From CAXTEJ01 sp964243295 (lineage in GTDB: Bacteria; Actinomycetota; Actinomycetes; Actinomycetales; Angustibacteraceae), in contig CAXTEJ010000002.1 in the NCBI GenBank assembly GCA_964243295.1, positions 62,001 through 126,000 of the forward strand: a stretch of DNA of 64,000 nucleotides, given 5' to 3'. A program made the translations under genes and the position numbers. Positions 42,215 through 51,764 of the stretch are shown one piece after another (the first letter of the stretch is position 1; each line of letters opens with the position of its first letter). Under the pieces are notes generated by a model. The model was not told where the DNA came from. It searched no databases and was given only the letters and a program-made list of their open reading frames with translations.

Positions 42215-43201
42215 GTGAGCGAAACGAGCAAGCGTGTCCTGCTGGCGGCCCCGCGTGGGTACTGCGCGGGCGTCGACCGGGCCGTCGTCGCGGTCGAGAA
42301 GGCGCTCGAGCTCTACGGGCCGCCGGTCTACGTGCGCAAGCAGATCGTGCACAACAAGCACGTGGTCACCACGCTGGAGGCTCGCGGTGCGATCTTCGTC
42401 GACGAGACCGAGCAGGTGCCCGAGGGCGCCACAGTCGTGCTGTCGGCCCACGGCGTCGCCCCGGTCGTGCACCAGGAGGCCGCGCGGCTGTCGCTGAAGA
42501 CGATCGACGCCACGTGCCCGCTGGTCACCAAGGTGCACCACGAGGCCCGCCGCTTCGCCGACGAGGACTACGACATCCTGCTCATCGGCCACGACGGCCA
42601 CGAGGAGGTCATCGGCACCGCCGGCGAGGCCCCCGAGAACATCCAGCTGGTCGACGGCCCCGACTCGGTCGACGCCCTCGAGGTGCGCGACCCCGAGCGG
42701 GTCGTGTGGCTGTCGCAGACCACCCTGTCGGTCGACGAGACGATGGAGACGGTGCGACGGCTGCGGCTGAAGTTCCCCCGACTGCAGGACCCGCCGAGCG
42801 ACGACATCTGCTACGCCACCCAGAACCGTCAGGTCGCGGTGAAGCAGATCGCCCCGCAGGCCGACCTCGTGCTGGTCGTGGGCTCACGCAACTCCTCGAA
42901 CTCCGTGCGTCTCGTCGAGGTCGCTCTCGAGCACGGCGCCCGCGCCAGCCACCTGATCGACTACGCCGCCGAGATCGACCCCACCTGGCTGGACGGCGTC
43001 GCGACGGTCGGCCTGACCAGCGGCGCCAGCGTCCCCGAGGTGCTGGTGCGCGACGTGCTCTCCTACCTCGCCCAGCGCGGCTACGCCGACGTGCAGGAGG
43101 TCGTCTCCGCCGAGGAGAGCCTGCTGTTCTCACTGCCCAAGGAGCTGCGCCGCGACCTCAAGGCCGCCAAGCTCGCCGCCGCGGCGGCCGCTCAGGCCTG
43201 A
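42215..43201 (+). CDS. ispH: 4-hydroxy-3-methylbut-2-enyl diphosphate reductase
   Basis: Last step of the non-mevalonate isoprenoid pathway, making IPP and DMAPP with a 4Fe-4S cluster. 328 residues. The three cluster cysteines are in PRGYCAGVDRA (near residue 18), IDATCPLVTKVHHEA and SDDICYATQNRQ; HKHVVTTLE-type (HNKHVVTTLE) and SAHGVAP histidines are present. GTG at 42215 is supported by the -10 box six bases upstream. It provides precursors for UppS encoded at 21668. Divergent from xseA, convergent with rmuC. Confidence 0.95.
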   Translation: MSETSKRVLLAAPRGYCAGVDRAVVAVEKALELYGPPVYVRKQIVHNKHVVTTLEARGAIFVDETEQVPEGATVVLSAHGVAPVVHQEAARLSLKTIDATCPLVTKVHHEARRFADEDYDILLIGHDGHEEVIGTAGEAPENIQLVDGPDSVDALEVRDPERVVWLSQTTLSVDETMETVRRLRLKFPRLQDPPSDDICYATQNRQVAVKQIAPQADLVLVVGSRNSSNSVRLVEVALEHGARASHLIDYAAEIDPTWLDGVATVGLTSGASVPEVLVRDVLSYLAQRGYADVQEVVSAEESLLFSLPKELRRDLKAAKLAAAAAAQA

Positions 43202-43251
43202 CACCTGCCTGATCGCATCCAGCCGCGCGGGCGGCCTCCGGGCGGCGGCTG

Positions 43252-44403
43252 CTAGGCCACCGTGCGGTCACCGTCCTGGTGCCGGTCGCGCTGGTCGAGC
43301 AGCTCGACGGCGCTCAGCGGCCGGGGCGTCGCGACGACCGGCTCGGGGGCGACGAGGGCCGAGGACGTCAGCTCGAGGTCGTTCATGCGGCGGGCGGTGA
43401 CGAGCACGCGGCGCTCGAGGGTGCCGACCAGCGCGTTGTAGTCCTCGACCGCGCGGTGCAGGGTGCGGCCCAGCTTGGCGGTGTGGTCGCCGAGGGTGGC
43501 AAGCCGGGCGTAGAGCTCGCGTCCCACCTCGAACAGCTCGCGGGCGTTGCCGGCGAGGGCGTCCTGCTGCCAGGTGTAGGCCACGGTGCGCAGCAGCGCC
43601 AGCAGCGTGCCGGGGGAGGCCAGCACCACGCGCGCCGCCAGCGCCTCCTCGTGCAGGCCGGGGTCGGCGTCCAGGGCGGCGGCGAGGATGGCGTCGCCCG
43701 GGACGAAGCAGACCACCATCTCCGGCGAGGGCTCGAACGCCGTCCAGTAGGCACGCCCGGCCAGCACGTCGATGTGGCCGCGCAGGGCCTTGGCGTGCGC
43801 GGCCAGCAGCCGCGGCCTGTCGGCCTCGGCCGCGCCGCCCACCTCGAGGAAGGCGCTGAGCGGCGCCTTCGCGTCGACCACCAGGTGCTTGCCGCCCGGG
43901 AGGGTGACGACCAAGTCGGGACGCAGCCGCCCGCCGTCCCCGCCGACGGCCGTGGGCTGCTCGACGAAGTCGACGTGGGGGATCATGCCGGCGATCTCGA
44001 CGACCCGCCGCAGCTGGGTCTCGCCCCACGTGCCGCGGGTGTTGGACGAGCGCAGCGCCCCGACGAGCGCGGCGGTCTGCTCGCGCAGCCCCTCACTGGA
44101 CGCCGCGACGGTCGACAGTTGCTGGTCGAGCCGGCCGTACTGGTCGACCCGGTCGCGCTCGAGCACGCCCACCTGCCGCTCGAGCCGGGCGAGCCCGTCA
44201 CCGAGCGGGCCCAGCACGGCGGCGATCTCACGGTCGTGGCCGTCGCCCGCCTCCAGGTCGACCACGCGCTCGCGCAGCAGGTCGCGCTCGGCCTGCGTGC
44301 CGGCGTGGCGGGCGTGCAGCACCAGGCGCACGGCGGCACCGGCCGCGAGGGCACCGAGGGCGATGCCGAGCAGCAGGGCGACGAGGACGGCCGACAGGTC
44401 CAT
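43252..44403 (-). CDS. rmuC: DNA recombination protein RmuC
   Basis: 383 residues: an N-terminal membrane anchor (~3-25, AVLVALLLGIALGALAAGAA), a coiled-coil region, then the nuclease-like RmuC core with NTRGTWGETQLRRVVEIAGM, RLRPDLVVTLPGGKHLVVDA, KAPLSAFLE and FVPGDAILAAAL. It limits DNA inversions at short repeats in E. coli. ATG at 44403 begins the hydrophobic anchor. It converges with ispH; a GC-rich imperfect inverted repeat (AGCCGC / GCGGCT) in the 50-base gap may terminate both. Confidence 0.92.
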   Translation of the reverse strand: MDLSAVLVALLLGIALGALAAGAAVRLVLHARHAGTQAERDLLRERVVDLEAGDGHDREIAAVLGPLGDGLARLERQVGVLERDRVDQYGRLDQQLSTVAASSEGLREQTAALVGALRSSNTRGTWGETQLRRVVEIAGMIPHVDFVEQPTAVGGDGGRLRPDLVVTLPGGKHLVVDAKAPLSAFLEVGGAAEADRPRLLAAHAKALRGHIDVLAGRAYWTAFEPSPEMVVCFVPGDAILAAALDADPGLHEEALAARVVLASPGTLLALLRTVAYTWQQDALAGNARELFEVGRELYARLATLGDHTAKLGRTLHRAVEDYNALVGTLERRVLVTARRMNDLELTSSALVAPEPVVATPRPLSAVELLDQRDRHQDGDRTVA

Positions 44404-44492
44404 GCCGCGCAGGCTGCCAGGTGCCACCGACAGTCCGCCGGTGCCCGCGCCCGAACCGGTGGAAGCCCCTGGTCGCGAGCCCGCCGCCGGGC

Positions 44493-44498
44493 TACCGT
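44493..44498 (+). promoter_or_regulatory. -10 box of leaderless LuxR-hydrolase gene
   Basis: TACCGT, seven bases before the GTG at 44506. Confidence 0.4.
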
Positions 44499-44505
44499 CG
44501 CGAGG

Positions 44506-45633
44506 GTGGCCACCGGCGCGTCACCACCGCCGCACACCATCGGGTTCGGGCGCTCGCCGGACGGTGTGCGGATCGCCTACGCCGTCGCCGGCGAGGGTCC
44601 GCCGCTGGTCATGGACACGTGCTGGGTCAGCCAGCTCGAGTACGACTGGCAGAGCCCGGTATGGCGGCACTTCCTGCAGGGGCTGGCCTCGCTCGCGACC
44701 GTCTACCGCTACGACGAGCGCGGGTTCGGGCTGTCCGACTGGGACGTGCCCGACTTCTCCTTCGCCGCGCGGCTCAGCGACCTGGAGGCCGTCGTCGAGG
44801 CGTCCGGCCTCGAGCGGTTCGCGCTGCTCGGCATGGCGCAGGGCGGCCCGGTCGCCATCGCGTACGCGCACGCCCACCCCGAGCGCGTGAGCCGGCTGGT
44901 GCTGCTGGGCGCCTACGCCAGCATCGACTCCGACCCGCAGGAGGCCGAGCTGGACGACGCGCTGACGCGGCTGATCGAGGTCGGCTGGGGTCGACCCGAA
45001 GGCCGGTTCCGCCGGGTCTTCACCGACATGTTCATGCCCGGTGCCACCGAGGAGCAGATGCGCTGGATGGACGAGCTGATGCGCCGGACGACGTCACCGG
45101 CCAACGCGGCCGCCTACCGCCGCGCCCGGGGCGGGATCGACGTCCGGCCGCTGCTGCCGCAGCTGCGGATGCCGACGCTGGTGCTCCACGCCCGCGGTGA
45201 TCAGGTCAACCCCTTCGCGGAGGGTCGCCGGATCGCCGCCGCCGTGCCGGGCGCGCGCCTGGTGACGCTGGAGACCGACAACCACGTGCTGCTCGAGTCC
45301 GACCCCGCCTCGGCGGTGTTCTTCGAGGAGGTCGCGCGGTTCCTGGCCGACGCGACGGCGCCGCCGGTTGAGCCGGCCGAGGCGGGGACTCTCCGCCAGG
45401 CAGCGACCCTCGCCCGGCTGAGCGCCCGCGAGCGCGACGTGCTGGCCCTGGTGGCGGTCGGCCGCGACAACGCGACGGTCGCCCACCAGCTGTGCCTGAG
45501 CGTCCGCACGGTCGAGCGCCACCTGCAGACGATCTACCGCAAGCTCGACCTCACGGGCTCCTCGCAGCGGACTGCTGCAGCAGCGCTCGTGCTGGGCGCC
45601 GACTACGCGCCGGCCGCCAGGGCAGCGGTCTGA
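44506..45633 (+). CDS. Alpha/beta-hydrolase-fold sensor fused to LuxR-type DNA-binding domain
   Basis: 375 residues. Residues ~15-290 form an alpha/beta hydrolase fold, and residues ~305-365 a LuxR helix-turn-helix (LSARERDVLALVAVGRDNAT, VRTVERHLQTIYRKL). The nucleophile elbow reads LLGMAQGGPVAIAYA, so Ala replaces the catalytic Ser, while the acidic residue (HARGDQVNPF) and the histidine (ETDNHVLLE) remain. This suggests ligand binding without hydrolysis (inference). Probably a one-component transcriptional regulator; the methyltransferase 109 bases downstream is a possible target. The GTG lies seven bases after a -10 box. Confidence 0.85.
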   Translation: MATGASPPPHTIGFGRSPDGVRIAYAVAGEGPPLVMDTCWVSQLEYDWQSPVWRHFLQGLASLATVYRYDERGFGLSDWDVPDFSFAARLSDLEAVVEASGLERFALLGMAQGGPVAIAYAHAHPERVSRLVLLGAYASIDSDPQEAELDDALTRLIEVGWGRPEGRFRRVFTDMFMPGATEEQMRWMDELMRRTTSPANAAAYRRARGGIDVRPLLPQLRMPTLVLHARGDQVNPFAEGRRIAAAVPGARLVTLETDNHVLLESDPASAVFFEEVARFLADATAPPVEPAEAGTLRQAATLARLSARERDVLALVAVGRDNATVAHQLCLSVRTVERHLQTIYRKLDLTGSSQRTAAAALVLGADYAPAARAAV

Positions 45634-45742
45634 GCGCACCGCGGCGCCAGCGGGCTTGCGCGTCGGCGCGGTAGGCCCGGCTCCGCCGGCTTCCTAGCGT
45701 GATCACCCCCGGACGTTCCGGGCCGCAGCACAGGAGGCAGTC

Positions 45743-46606
45743 ATGACGGGCTCGACCACGACCCCCACACCGGACCTGCCGGTGACGACCATCGCCGACC
45801 GCGAAGCCGACACGGCGCTGAAGCGCAGGCATCGCGCCGTGTGGGCGAGCGGTGACTACCCGACCCTGGCCCACGACCTGATCTGGACCCTCGGCCCCGC
45901 GCTCGTGGCGGCGGCGGGCGTCACCGCGGGCCAGCACGTGCTCGACGTCGCCGCCGGTTCGGGCAACGTCGCCATCCCCGCGGCCGCCACCGGGGCGACG
46001 GTGGTCGCCGGCGACCTGACGCCCGAGCTGTTCGACGCCGGACGCCGGGCCGCCCGCGAGGCCGGCGTCGACGTCGACTGGCGGCAGGCCGACGCCGAGG
46101 CGATGGACCTGCCCGACGCCGCCTTCGACGTCGTGCTGTCGTGCGTCGGCGTCATGTTCGCGCCGCACCACCGGGCCGCGGCCGACGAGCTGGTGCGCGT
46201 GTGCCGGCCCGGCGGCAGGATCAGCCTGCTGAGCTGGACGCCGTCCGGCTTCGTCGGGCAGCTGTTCGCGACCATGAAGCCGTTCAACCCGCCCCCGCCC
46301 GCCGGGGTCCAGCCGCCGCCGCTGTGGGGCGATGAGGCGCACGTGCGCGAGCTGCTGGGCGACCGGGTGACCGACGTGCGGGCGAGGACCGCGACGGTGG
46401 AGGTGACGCGCTTCGCGGCCACCGGCGACTTCCGCCGGTACTTCGCCTCGCACTACGGGCCGACCCTCGCGACCTATCGGGCCGTCGCGGACGACGCGGA
46501 GCGCGTGGCCGCCCTCGACGCGGCGATCGACGCGCTGGCCGACCGGTTCACCGACGGCGGCGCCATGCGCTGGGAGTACCTGCTGCTCACCTGCACGCGG
46601 GTGTAG
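45743..46606 (+). CDS. SAM-dependent class I methyltransferase
   Basis: 287 residues. The SAM-binding motif VLDVAAGSGNVAIPAA is near residue 68, with acidic VAGDLTPELFDAG, QADAEAMDLPDAAFDVVLS and the post-motif VRVCRPGGRISLLSW, as in UbiE/Coq5-like enzymes. The substrate is unknown. ATG at 45743 follows AGGAGGCAGTC, a strong Shine-Dalgarno. It is downstream of the LuxR-hydrolase regulator on the same strand, which may control it. Confidence 0.87.
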   Translation: MTGSTTTPTPDLPVTTIADREADTALKRRHRAVWASGDYPTLAHDLIWTLGPALVAAAGVTAGQHVLDVAAGSGNVAIPAAATGATVVAGDLTPELFDAGRRAAREAGVDVDWRQADAEAMDLPDAAFDVVLSCVGVMFAPHHRAAADELVRVCRPGGRISLLSWTPSGFVGQLFATMKPFNPPPPAGVQPPPLWGDEAHVRELLGDRVTDVRARTATVEVTRFAATGDFRRYFASHYGPTLATYRAVADDAERVAALDAAIDALADRFTDGGAMRWEYLLLTCTRV

Positions 46607-46685
46607 CCGATCCGGCCCAGCGGCGCGCCATCGCCGGGTACGGTCGCCAGCGGGCGGGCCCACGGCGCCCGGATGGTGAGGGCGC

Positions 46686-47297
46686 GTGTTCTCGTTCGTG
46701 CTGCCGACGATGCTGGTGGCGCTCGGCCTGATCTCGATCAGGCAGAGCCGGGCCATGACACCGGAGCGCGTCTCGACGCCCGCCGGAGCGGGTGGCGCCA
46801 CGAGGGCGGACGTCGTCCGGCAGCAAGCCGACTCGGTGCAGCCCCACGGCACCGTCCTCCTGTGCGTCTTCTCGGCCGCGGTGTTGGCTGTCCTCGAGCG
46901 CCCGTCGGCGCTGCTGTGGGGGGCGGCGGGTGTCGTGCACGTCCTCGTGGGCGTCACGACGCGCCGTACCGCGCGCCGGCTGAACGTGGGCGGTGTGGTC
47001 CGCACGGCGCCGGAGGCGCACCGGCGACGTCGTACGCTCCGGCTCTGCTTGCTCGCGGCGCTCCTGATGGGGGCCGGGAAGGTGGCCATGGTCGCCGGGC
47101 AGCGAGGGGCCGACCTCGGGCTGCAAGGTCTCGGCACGGCCGGCGTGGCAGCGGCCGTCGTGGTGCTGCTGGCGGCGGGATGGTCGAGCGTCTGGGTGAT
47201 GTCCGCGTCCACCCCCACGTCGCCGGTCACCACGCGCCGCTCACGCAGCCGCCGGGAGGGGCACGACGCGGCGTCCGACGCGTCAGCACCACGCTGA
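46686..47297 (+). CDS. Polytopic membrane protein of unknown function
   Basis: 203 residues with about five hydrophobic segments (for example GTVLLCVFSAAVLAVLE, LLWGAAGVVHVLVGV, GVAAAVVVLLAAGWSSVWVM) and a basic C-terminal tail. No family is recognised. The GTG at 46686 is the first plausible start; an ATG at 46710 gives an equally good first helix. It lies 79 bases after the methyltransferase on the same strand and converges with the GAF-ANTAR gene. Confidence 0.6.
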   Translation: MFSFVLPTMLVALGLISIRQSRAMTPERVSTPAGAGGATRADVVRQQADSVQPHGTVLLCVFSAAVLAVLERPSALLWGAAGVVHVLVGVTTRRTARRLNVGGVVRTAPEAHRRRRTLRLCLLAALLMGAGKVAMVAGQRGADLGLQGLGTAGVAAAVVVLLAAGWSSVWVMSASTPTSPVTTRRSRSRREGHDAASDASAPR

Positions 47298-47315
47298 CGC
47301 ACCGCTGACCCGCCG

Positions 47316-48113
47316 TCACCGAGGCGAGGTGCGGGGCTCCTCGGTGTGGGTCTCGCTCGTGGGGATCGCCCCGAAGTCGACGAGGTCTGCGGCGATCAGG
47401 TGCAGCTTGCGGTTGGTGTGCTGGCTCGCGCGCCCCAGCATCTCGAACGCCACCTCCGGGGTCACCTTGAGCCGCTCCATGAGGATGCCCTGTGCCTGGC
47501 CGATGACGGTGCGGGTCTCGGTGGCGCGGTCCAGGCCCTCGGTGCGCAAGGCGCCGGCCAGGGCCACCGCCGCGTGGCTGGCGATCAGCAGGCCCCACTG
47601 CTCGGCCGCCTCGTCGAAGGCGTCGACCCGACTGGACAGCACGTTGATCGCGCCGAGGTCGTGCCCTCGGACGAACAGCTGCACGCACAGGGCGCTGCGT
47701 GCACCTGCTTCCTGCCACCGACGGGCGAGCACCGGCCACCGCGACTGCGAGGCGAGGTCCGCGACCCGGACGGTCTCGTGCTCGTACATCGCGTCCAGGC
47801 ACGGCCCTTGCCCGACCCGCTGCTGCAGGTCGTCGAACTGGCGCGCCAGCGGAGCCGTGGCTGCTGCGGAGGTGATGTGGCGCCGTTGCCGCACCAGGCT
47901 CAGGGACGCCGCCTCAGCGCCGGGAACGACGAGCACGGCCCACTCCACCGTGCGCTGCATCAGCGCCTGCGAGTCCATCCCCTGCAGCTCGCGCGCGAGC
48001 CGACCGAAGTCGATCGCTGAGGCCGACACCGTGCTCTCGAGCTCCGCTGGCACCGCCGCCGGCCCACGCCGCTGCCCGCGGGGGAGGGGCGGCAGGGCAG
48101 CGGGCTGATTCAC
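47316..48113 (-). CDS. GAF-ANTAR regulator 1
   Basis: 265 residues. The GAF domain (about 40-185) contains GQGPCLDAMYEHETVRVADL and RWPVLARRWQEAGARSALCV, and the ANTAR domain (about 190-245) contains TVIGQAQGILMERLKVTPEV and AFEMLGRASQHTNRKL. ANTAR domains bind paired hairpins in nascent RNA to antiterminate transcription; the GAF half would sense a ligand or signal. The start is uncertain: GTG 48113 is taken, a later GTG (VSASAIDFGRLA) is possible. First of four such proteins in 5 kb. Confidence 0.85.
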   Translation of the reverse strand: MNQPAALPPLPRGQRRGPAAVPAELESTVSASAIDFGRLARELQGMDSQALMQRTVEWAVLVVPGAEAASLSLVRQRRHITSAAATAPLARQFDDLQQRVGQGPCLDAMYEHETVRVADLASQSRWPVLARRWQEAGARSALCVQLFVRGHDLGAINVLSSRVDAFDEAAEQWGLLIASHAAVALAGALRTEGLDRATETRTVIGQAQGILMERLKVTPEVAFEMLGRASQHTNRKLHLIAADLVDFGAIPTSETHTEEPRTSPR

Positions 48114-48202
48114 GCACCCCAGTGTGGCCTGCGGCCAGAAGCCCGGCAAGGGTGCAACGGCGGCCGGGGCCGCGCAGGCGAGCTGCGCCGTCGACCGGCC
48201 GA

Positions 48203-48952
48203 CTAGTGGCTGGTGCCCGTCGCCGCGGCGTCAGCCAGCACGTGGTGACCGGTGATCTCCCGGCTCACCAGCGCTCGGGCGACGTCGGTCAGCCGCTGGT
48301 CGTGGTGCCGGGAGTACTGCCTGAGGACCTGGAAGGCCCCCACCATGTCGAGATCGCCCTGCTGAGCCACGATGCCCTTGGCCTGCTCGAGGACGACGCG
48401 GCTGGTCAACGCGACGCGCAGCTGCTTATTCAGCGCCTGGTGATCGGTGGCAGTGCGGTCCTGGACCAGCGCGATGCTCGCGACGTCGGCCAGGGCTTGT
48501 CCGAGGCTGAGGTCGTCAGTTTCCAGCGCCCCGATCTGGGTGCCGAACAGGCCGAGTGTGCCGAGCCTGGCCCCGAGCAGCCGCATCGGCAGCGCATGGA
48601 CGCTGACGAAGCCGGCTTCGACGGCGCGGGGCACGAACAAGGGCCACCGGTCGGCCTGCTGCGACAGGTCCGGGACGCTGACCGGCGTGCCGGCCAGGTA
48701 GCTGTCACGGCACGGGCCCTCGTCGCGCTGGACCTGGAAGACCTCCAGCTCTCGGGTGCGCTCGCTCGAGGCGGCCATCACGTGGAGAACCTCTCGCGGA
48801 TCGGCGAGCAGCAGGCCGGCTGAGGCCACGTCCAGCAGCCTGGCACAGGTCTCGGTCAGGTCGGTCAGCAGATCCACGACGTCGGCTCCCTCGGCGAGGC
48901 GGCCGGCCAGCGCCACGAATGCCTGGGTCACCTCGCCCTCGGTGCGGCTCAC
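48203..48952 (-). CDS. GAF-ANTAR regulator 2
   Basis: 249 residues. GAF domain (about 25-165) with RDEGPCRDSYLAGTPVSVPD and an ANTAR domain (about 175-235) with LTSRVVLEQAKGIVAQQGDL and AFQVLRQYSRHHDQRL. The GTG at 48952 overlaps the stop of regulator 3 as GTGA, so the two are cotranslated. The arrangement suggests a pair working on common RNA targets (inference); no RNA hairpin pair was identified nearby by eye. Confidence 0.87.
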   Translation of the reverse strand: MSRTEGEVTQAFVALAGRLAEGADVVDLLTDLTETCARLLDVASAGLLLADPREVLHVMAASSERTRELEVFQVQRDEGPCRDSYLAGTPVSVPDLSQQADRWPLFVPRAVEAGFVSVHALPMRLLGARLGTLGLFGTQIGALETDDLSLGQALADVASIALVQDRTATDHQALNKQLRVALTSRVVLEQAKGIVAQQGDLDMVGAFQVLRQYSRHHDQRLTDVARALVSREITGHHVLADAAATGTSH

Positions 48953-49707
48953 GTGCCGTGCCTGGGTTGGCCGGCGTCCTGCCAGTCACGTGTGGTCAAG
49001 GCGACTTCACGCTCCACGATCCGAAGAGCGAGCTGGGCGGCGCTCAGCCCTGATGCGTAGGCGCGTGCACGCAGCCGGACCAGCGCCTCGGCCGCATCGA
49101 CGTCCAGCGCAGCCATGATCATGCCGGTCGCCTGGTACACCTCCACACGCTCGAGCGACGCCAGCTCTGACCAGCCGTCCGCGGGCTGTCCCGCGGCTTC
49201 CCACTCGGCGTGCCCGACGAGCAGGTCCAGCAGCGGCACCGCCGCGATCTCCGCGGCCATGAGGCCGCCGGCGAGCTCGGACCGGCTCAGTGGCCCGCGT
49301 GCGGAGCGGAACAGGTCGAGAGCACCGACGGGGCGAGCGGACAGCCGCACGGGTAGCGCGAACACCGCTTGCACCCCGGCATCGAGCACAGCGCCGGTGA
49401 ACGCCGGCCACCGGGTGTCGCTGAGGTCGTCCAGTGCCGCCACGAGCACCGGTGCGTCGGTGCGCGCCGCATCCAGGCACGGACCCTCGCCGTAGGTGAA
49501 CTGCAGCTCGTCCAGGTGGCGGCTCAGCGAGCTGCTCGCGCCGAAGGTCCCGCGGGAGGTCCCGTCCAACGTCAGCGAGATCGACGCCCCGTCGATCTCC
49601 AGCACCTCCACACACGCCTGGCACAACCGGTCCGCCAGCGCCAGCGGACTCCCGGAGCCAGCCATGGCGGCGTCCAGCTCGACGCGGAGCCGATCCTGAA
49701 CGTCCAT
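48949..49707 (-). CDS. GAF-ANTAR regulator 3
   Basis: 252 residues. GAF domain (about 20-165) with YGEGPCLDAARTDAPVLVAA and ANTAR-like helices (about 180-240) with ASLERVEVYQATGMIMAALD and AEALVRLRARAYASGLSA. The ANTAR part is less canonical than in its neighbours: VEVYQATGMIM in place of VIEQAKGIIM. ATG at 49707 follows GAGGAGGTCAG, a strong Shine-Dalgarno. First gene of a two-gene unit with regulator 2, divergent from ychF. Confidence 0.83.
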   Translation of the reverse strand: MDVQDRLRVELDAAMAGSGSPLALADRLCQACVEVLEIDGASISLTLDGTSRGTFGASSSLSRHLDELQFTYGEGPCLDAARTDAPVLVAALDDLSDTRWPAFTGAVLDAGVQAVFALPVRLSARPVGALDLFRSARGPLSRSELAGGLMAAEIAAVPLLDLLVGHAEWEAAGQPADGWSELASLERVEVYQATGMIMAALDVDAAEALVRLRARAYASGLSAAQLALRIVEREVALTTRDWQDAGQPRHGT

Positions 49708-49831
49708 CTGACCTCCTCGCGTCGCGAGCCCACCGTACGCGGGCGCCGCTGACCTCGCCCGACGGGCAGCCCTGCTCGCCGCGCGGGACCGCGCAGCGGC
49801 CGGGGCGTGCGCGGCAGCCCTCGACCGCCGG

Positions 49832-49837
49832 TAGCCT
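49832..49837 (+). promoter_or_regulatory. -10 box of ychF, near-leaderless
   Basis: TAGCCT, nine bases before the ychF GTG at 49847; no Shine-Dalgarno sequence is present. Confidence 0.4.
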
Positions 49838-49846
49838 CTTGTCCCC

Positions 49847-50932
<1,086 letters not shown>

Positions 50933-51073
50933 ATCAGCGCGGAGACCGTAGGTCAGAGCGGCTGCACGCACATCCGGCTCCCGATCGCACGATGGCGTTA
51001 CACCGAGGCGACCGCTCTGTGGGAGATCTACTGGCGCGACCGCAACCTCACGTTCGCCCGGCGGTCGCCGTGA
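50933..51073 (+). pseudogene. Remnant of a DUF3024-like gene
   Basis: Directly after the ychF stop and in the same frame, the sequence reads to THIRLPIARWRYTEATALWE and IYWRDRNLTFARRSP before TGA at 51071. The pattern arginine-rich strand, R-Y-T, then L-W-x-x-Y-W-x-D-R-N matches the middle of DUF3024 proteins. The beginning and end of the family are missing and no start codon fits. This is probably an orphan fragment. Confidence 0.4.
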
Positions 51074-51209
51074 TCGGGGCGCTCGGACCCCCCGATGTGC
51101 CACGACGGTGCACGCGGAGCGTGGTGCTCGTGCCCGCAGCGCTTTGGACGTAAGGTGGCGCAGCAAGATCACGGACGATGCGGCTTCGCGGCGCGTGAGG
51201 GGAGGTGCC

Positions 51210-51524
51210 GTGGACGAGCACCGATGGATGGACCTCGCCATCGAGGCCGGGCAGCTTCACGAGGCCATGGCCTCACGGGCGCCGATCGAGCAGGCCAAGG
51301 GCGTCCTCATGGGCAGGCGTGGCTGTGACGCGGCCACCGCTTTCGCGATGCTGCGGCAGGCGTCCATGGATCACAACGTCAAGGTCACATCCGTCACAGC
51401 CGCCTTGCTGCGCCTCGTCGTCGGCGAGGACGGGGCTGACCCCGCTGCCGATGCGGCGGCCCGCGCACTCCTGGCGCAGCCCGTCGGGATCAGGGACGAG
51501 GGCCCGGCGGACGCCACGGCATGA
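51210..51524 (+). CDS. Stand-alone ANTAR-domain protein
   Basis: 104 residues. The ANTAR domain occupies residues ~15-75 (MASRAPIEQAKGVLMGRRGC, then AFAMLRQASMDHNVKV) without GAF or receiver domain. The stretch ASRAPIEQAKGVLM is close to that of regulator 4 (51765), suggesting a duplication. GTG at 51210 follows GGGGAGGTGCC. An ANTAR-only protein may be constitutively active or regulated by a partner (inference). Confidence 0.8.
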   Translation: MDEHRWMDLAIEAGQLHEAMASRAPIEQAKGVLMGRRGCDAATAFAMLRQASMDHNVKVTSVTAALLRLVVGEDGADPAADAAARALLAQPVGIRDEGPADATA

Positions 51525-51764
51525 CCGCTCACCGTCAGCGTCACTGGTGCGCCTGATGGCCCCGCGGGTCGACGTGCGTCACGTCCGGCTCCGGCGTCCG
51601 ACACCGTCGGCGGCCCCATCAGGCCCTACACTGGCTGTCTGGGCCATCCGTCGAGGTGGCGAACTCGTGCGCATACCTGGCGCTTGTGGAGCGGTCCCGT
51701 CGAGGGCCTCCCCGGCTGGACCTGCGTTCGTGGGTCGCGCGCCAGCTTTGAGAGCAGACACCTG

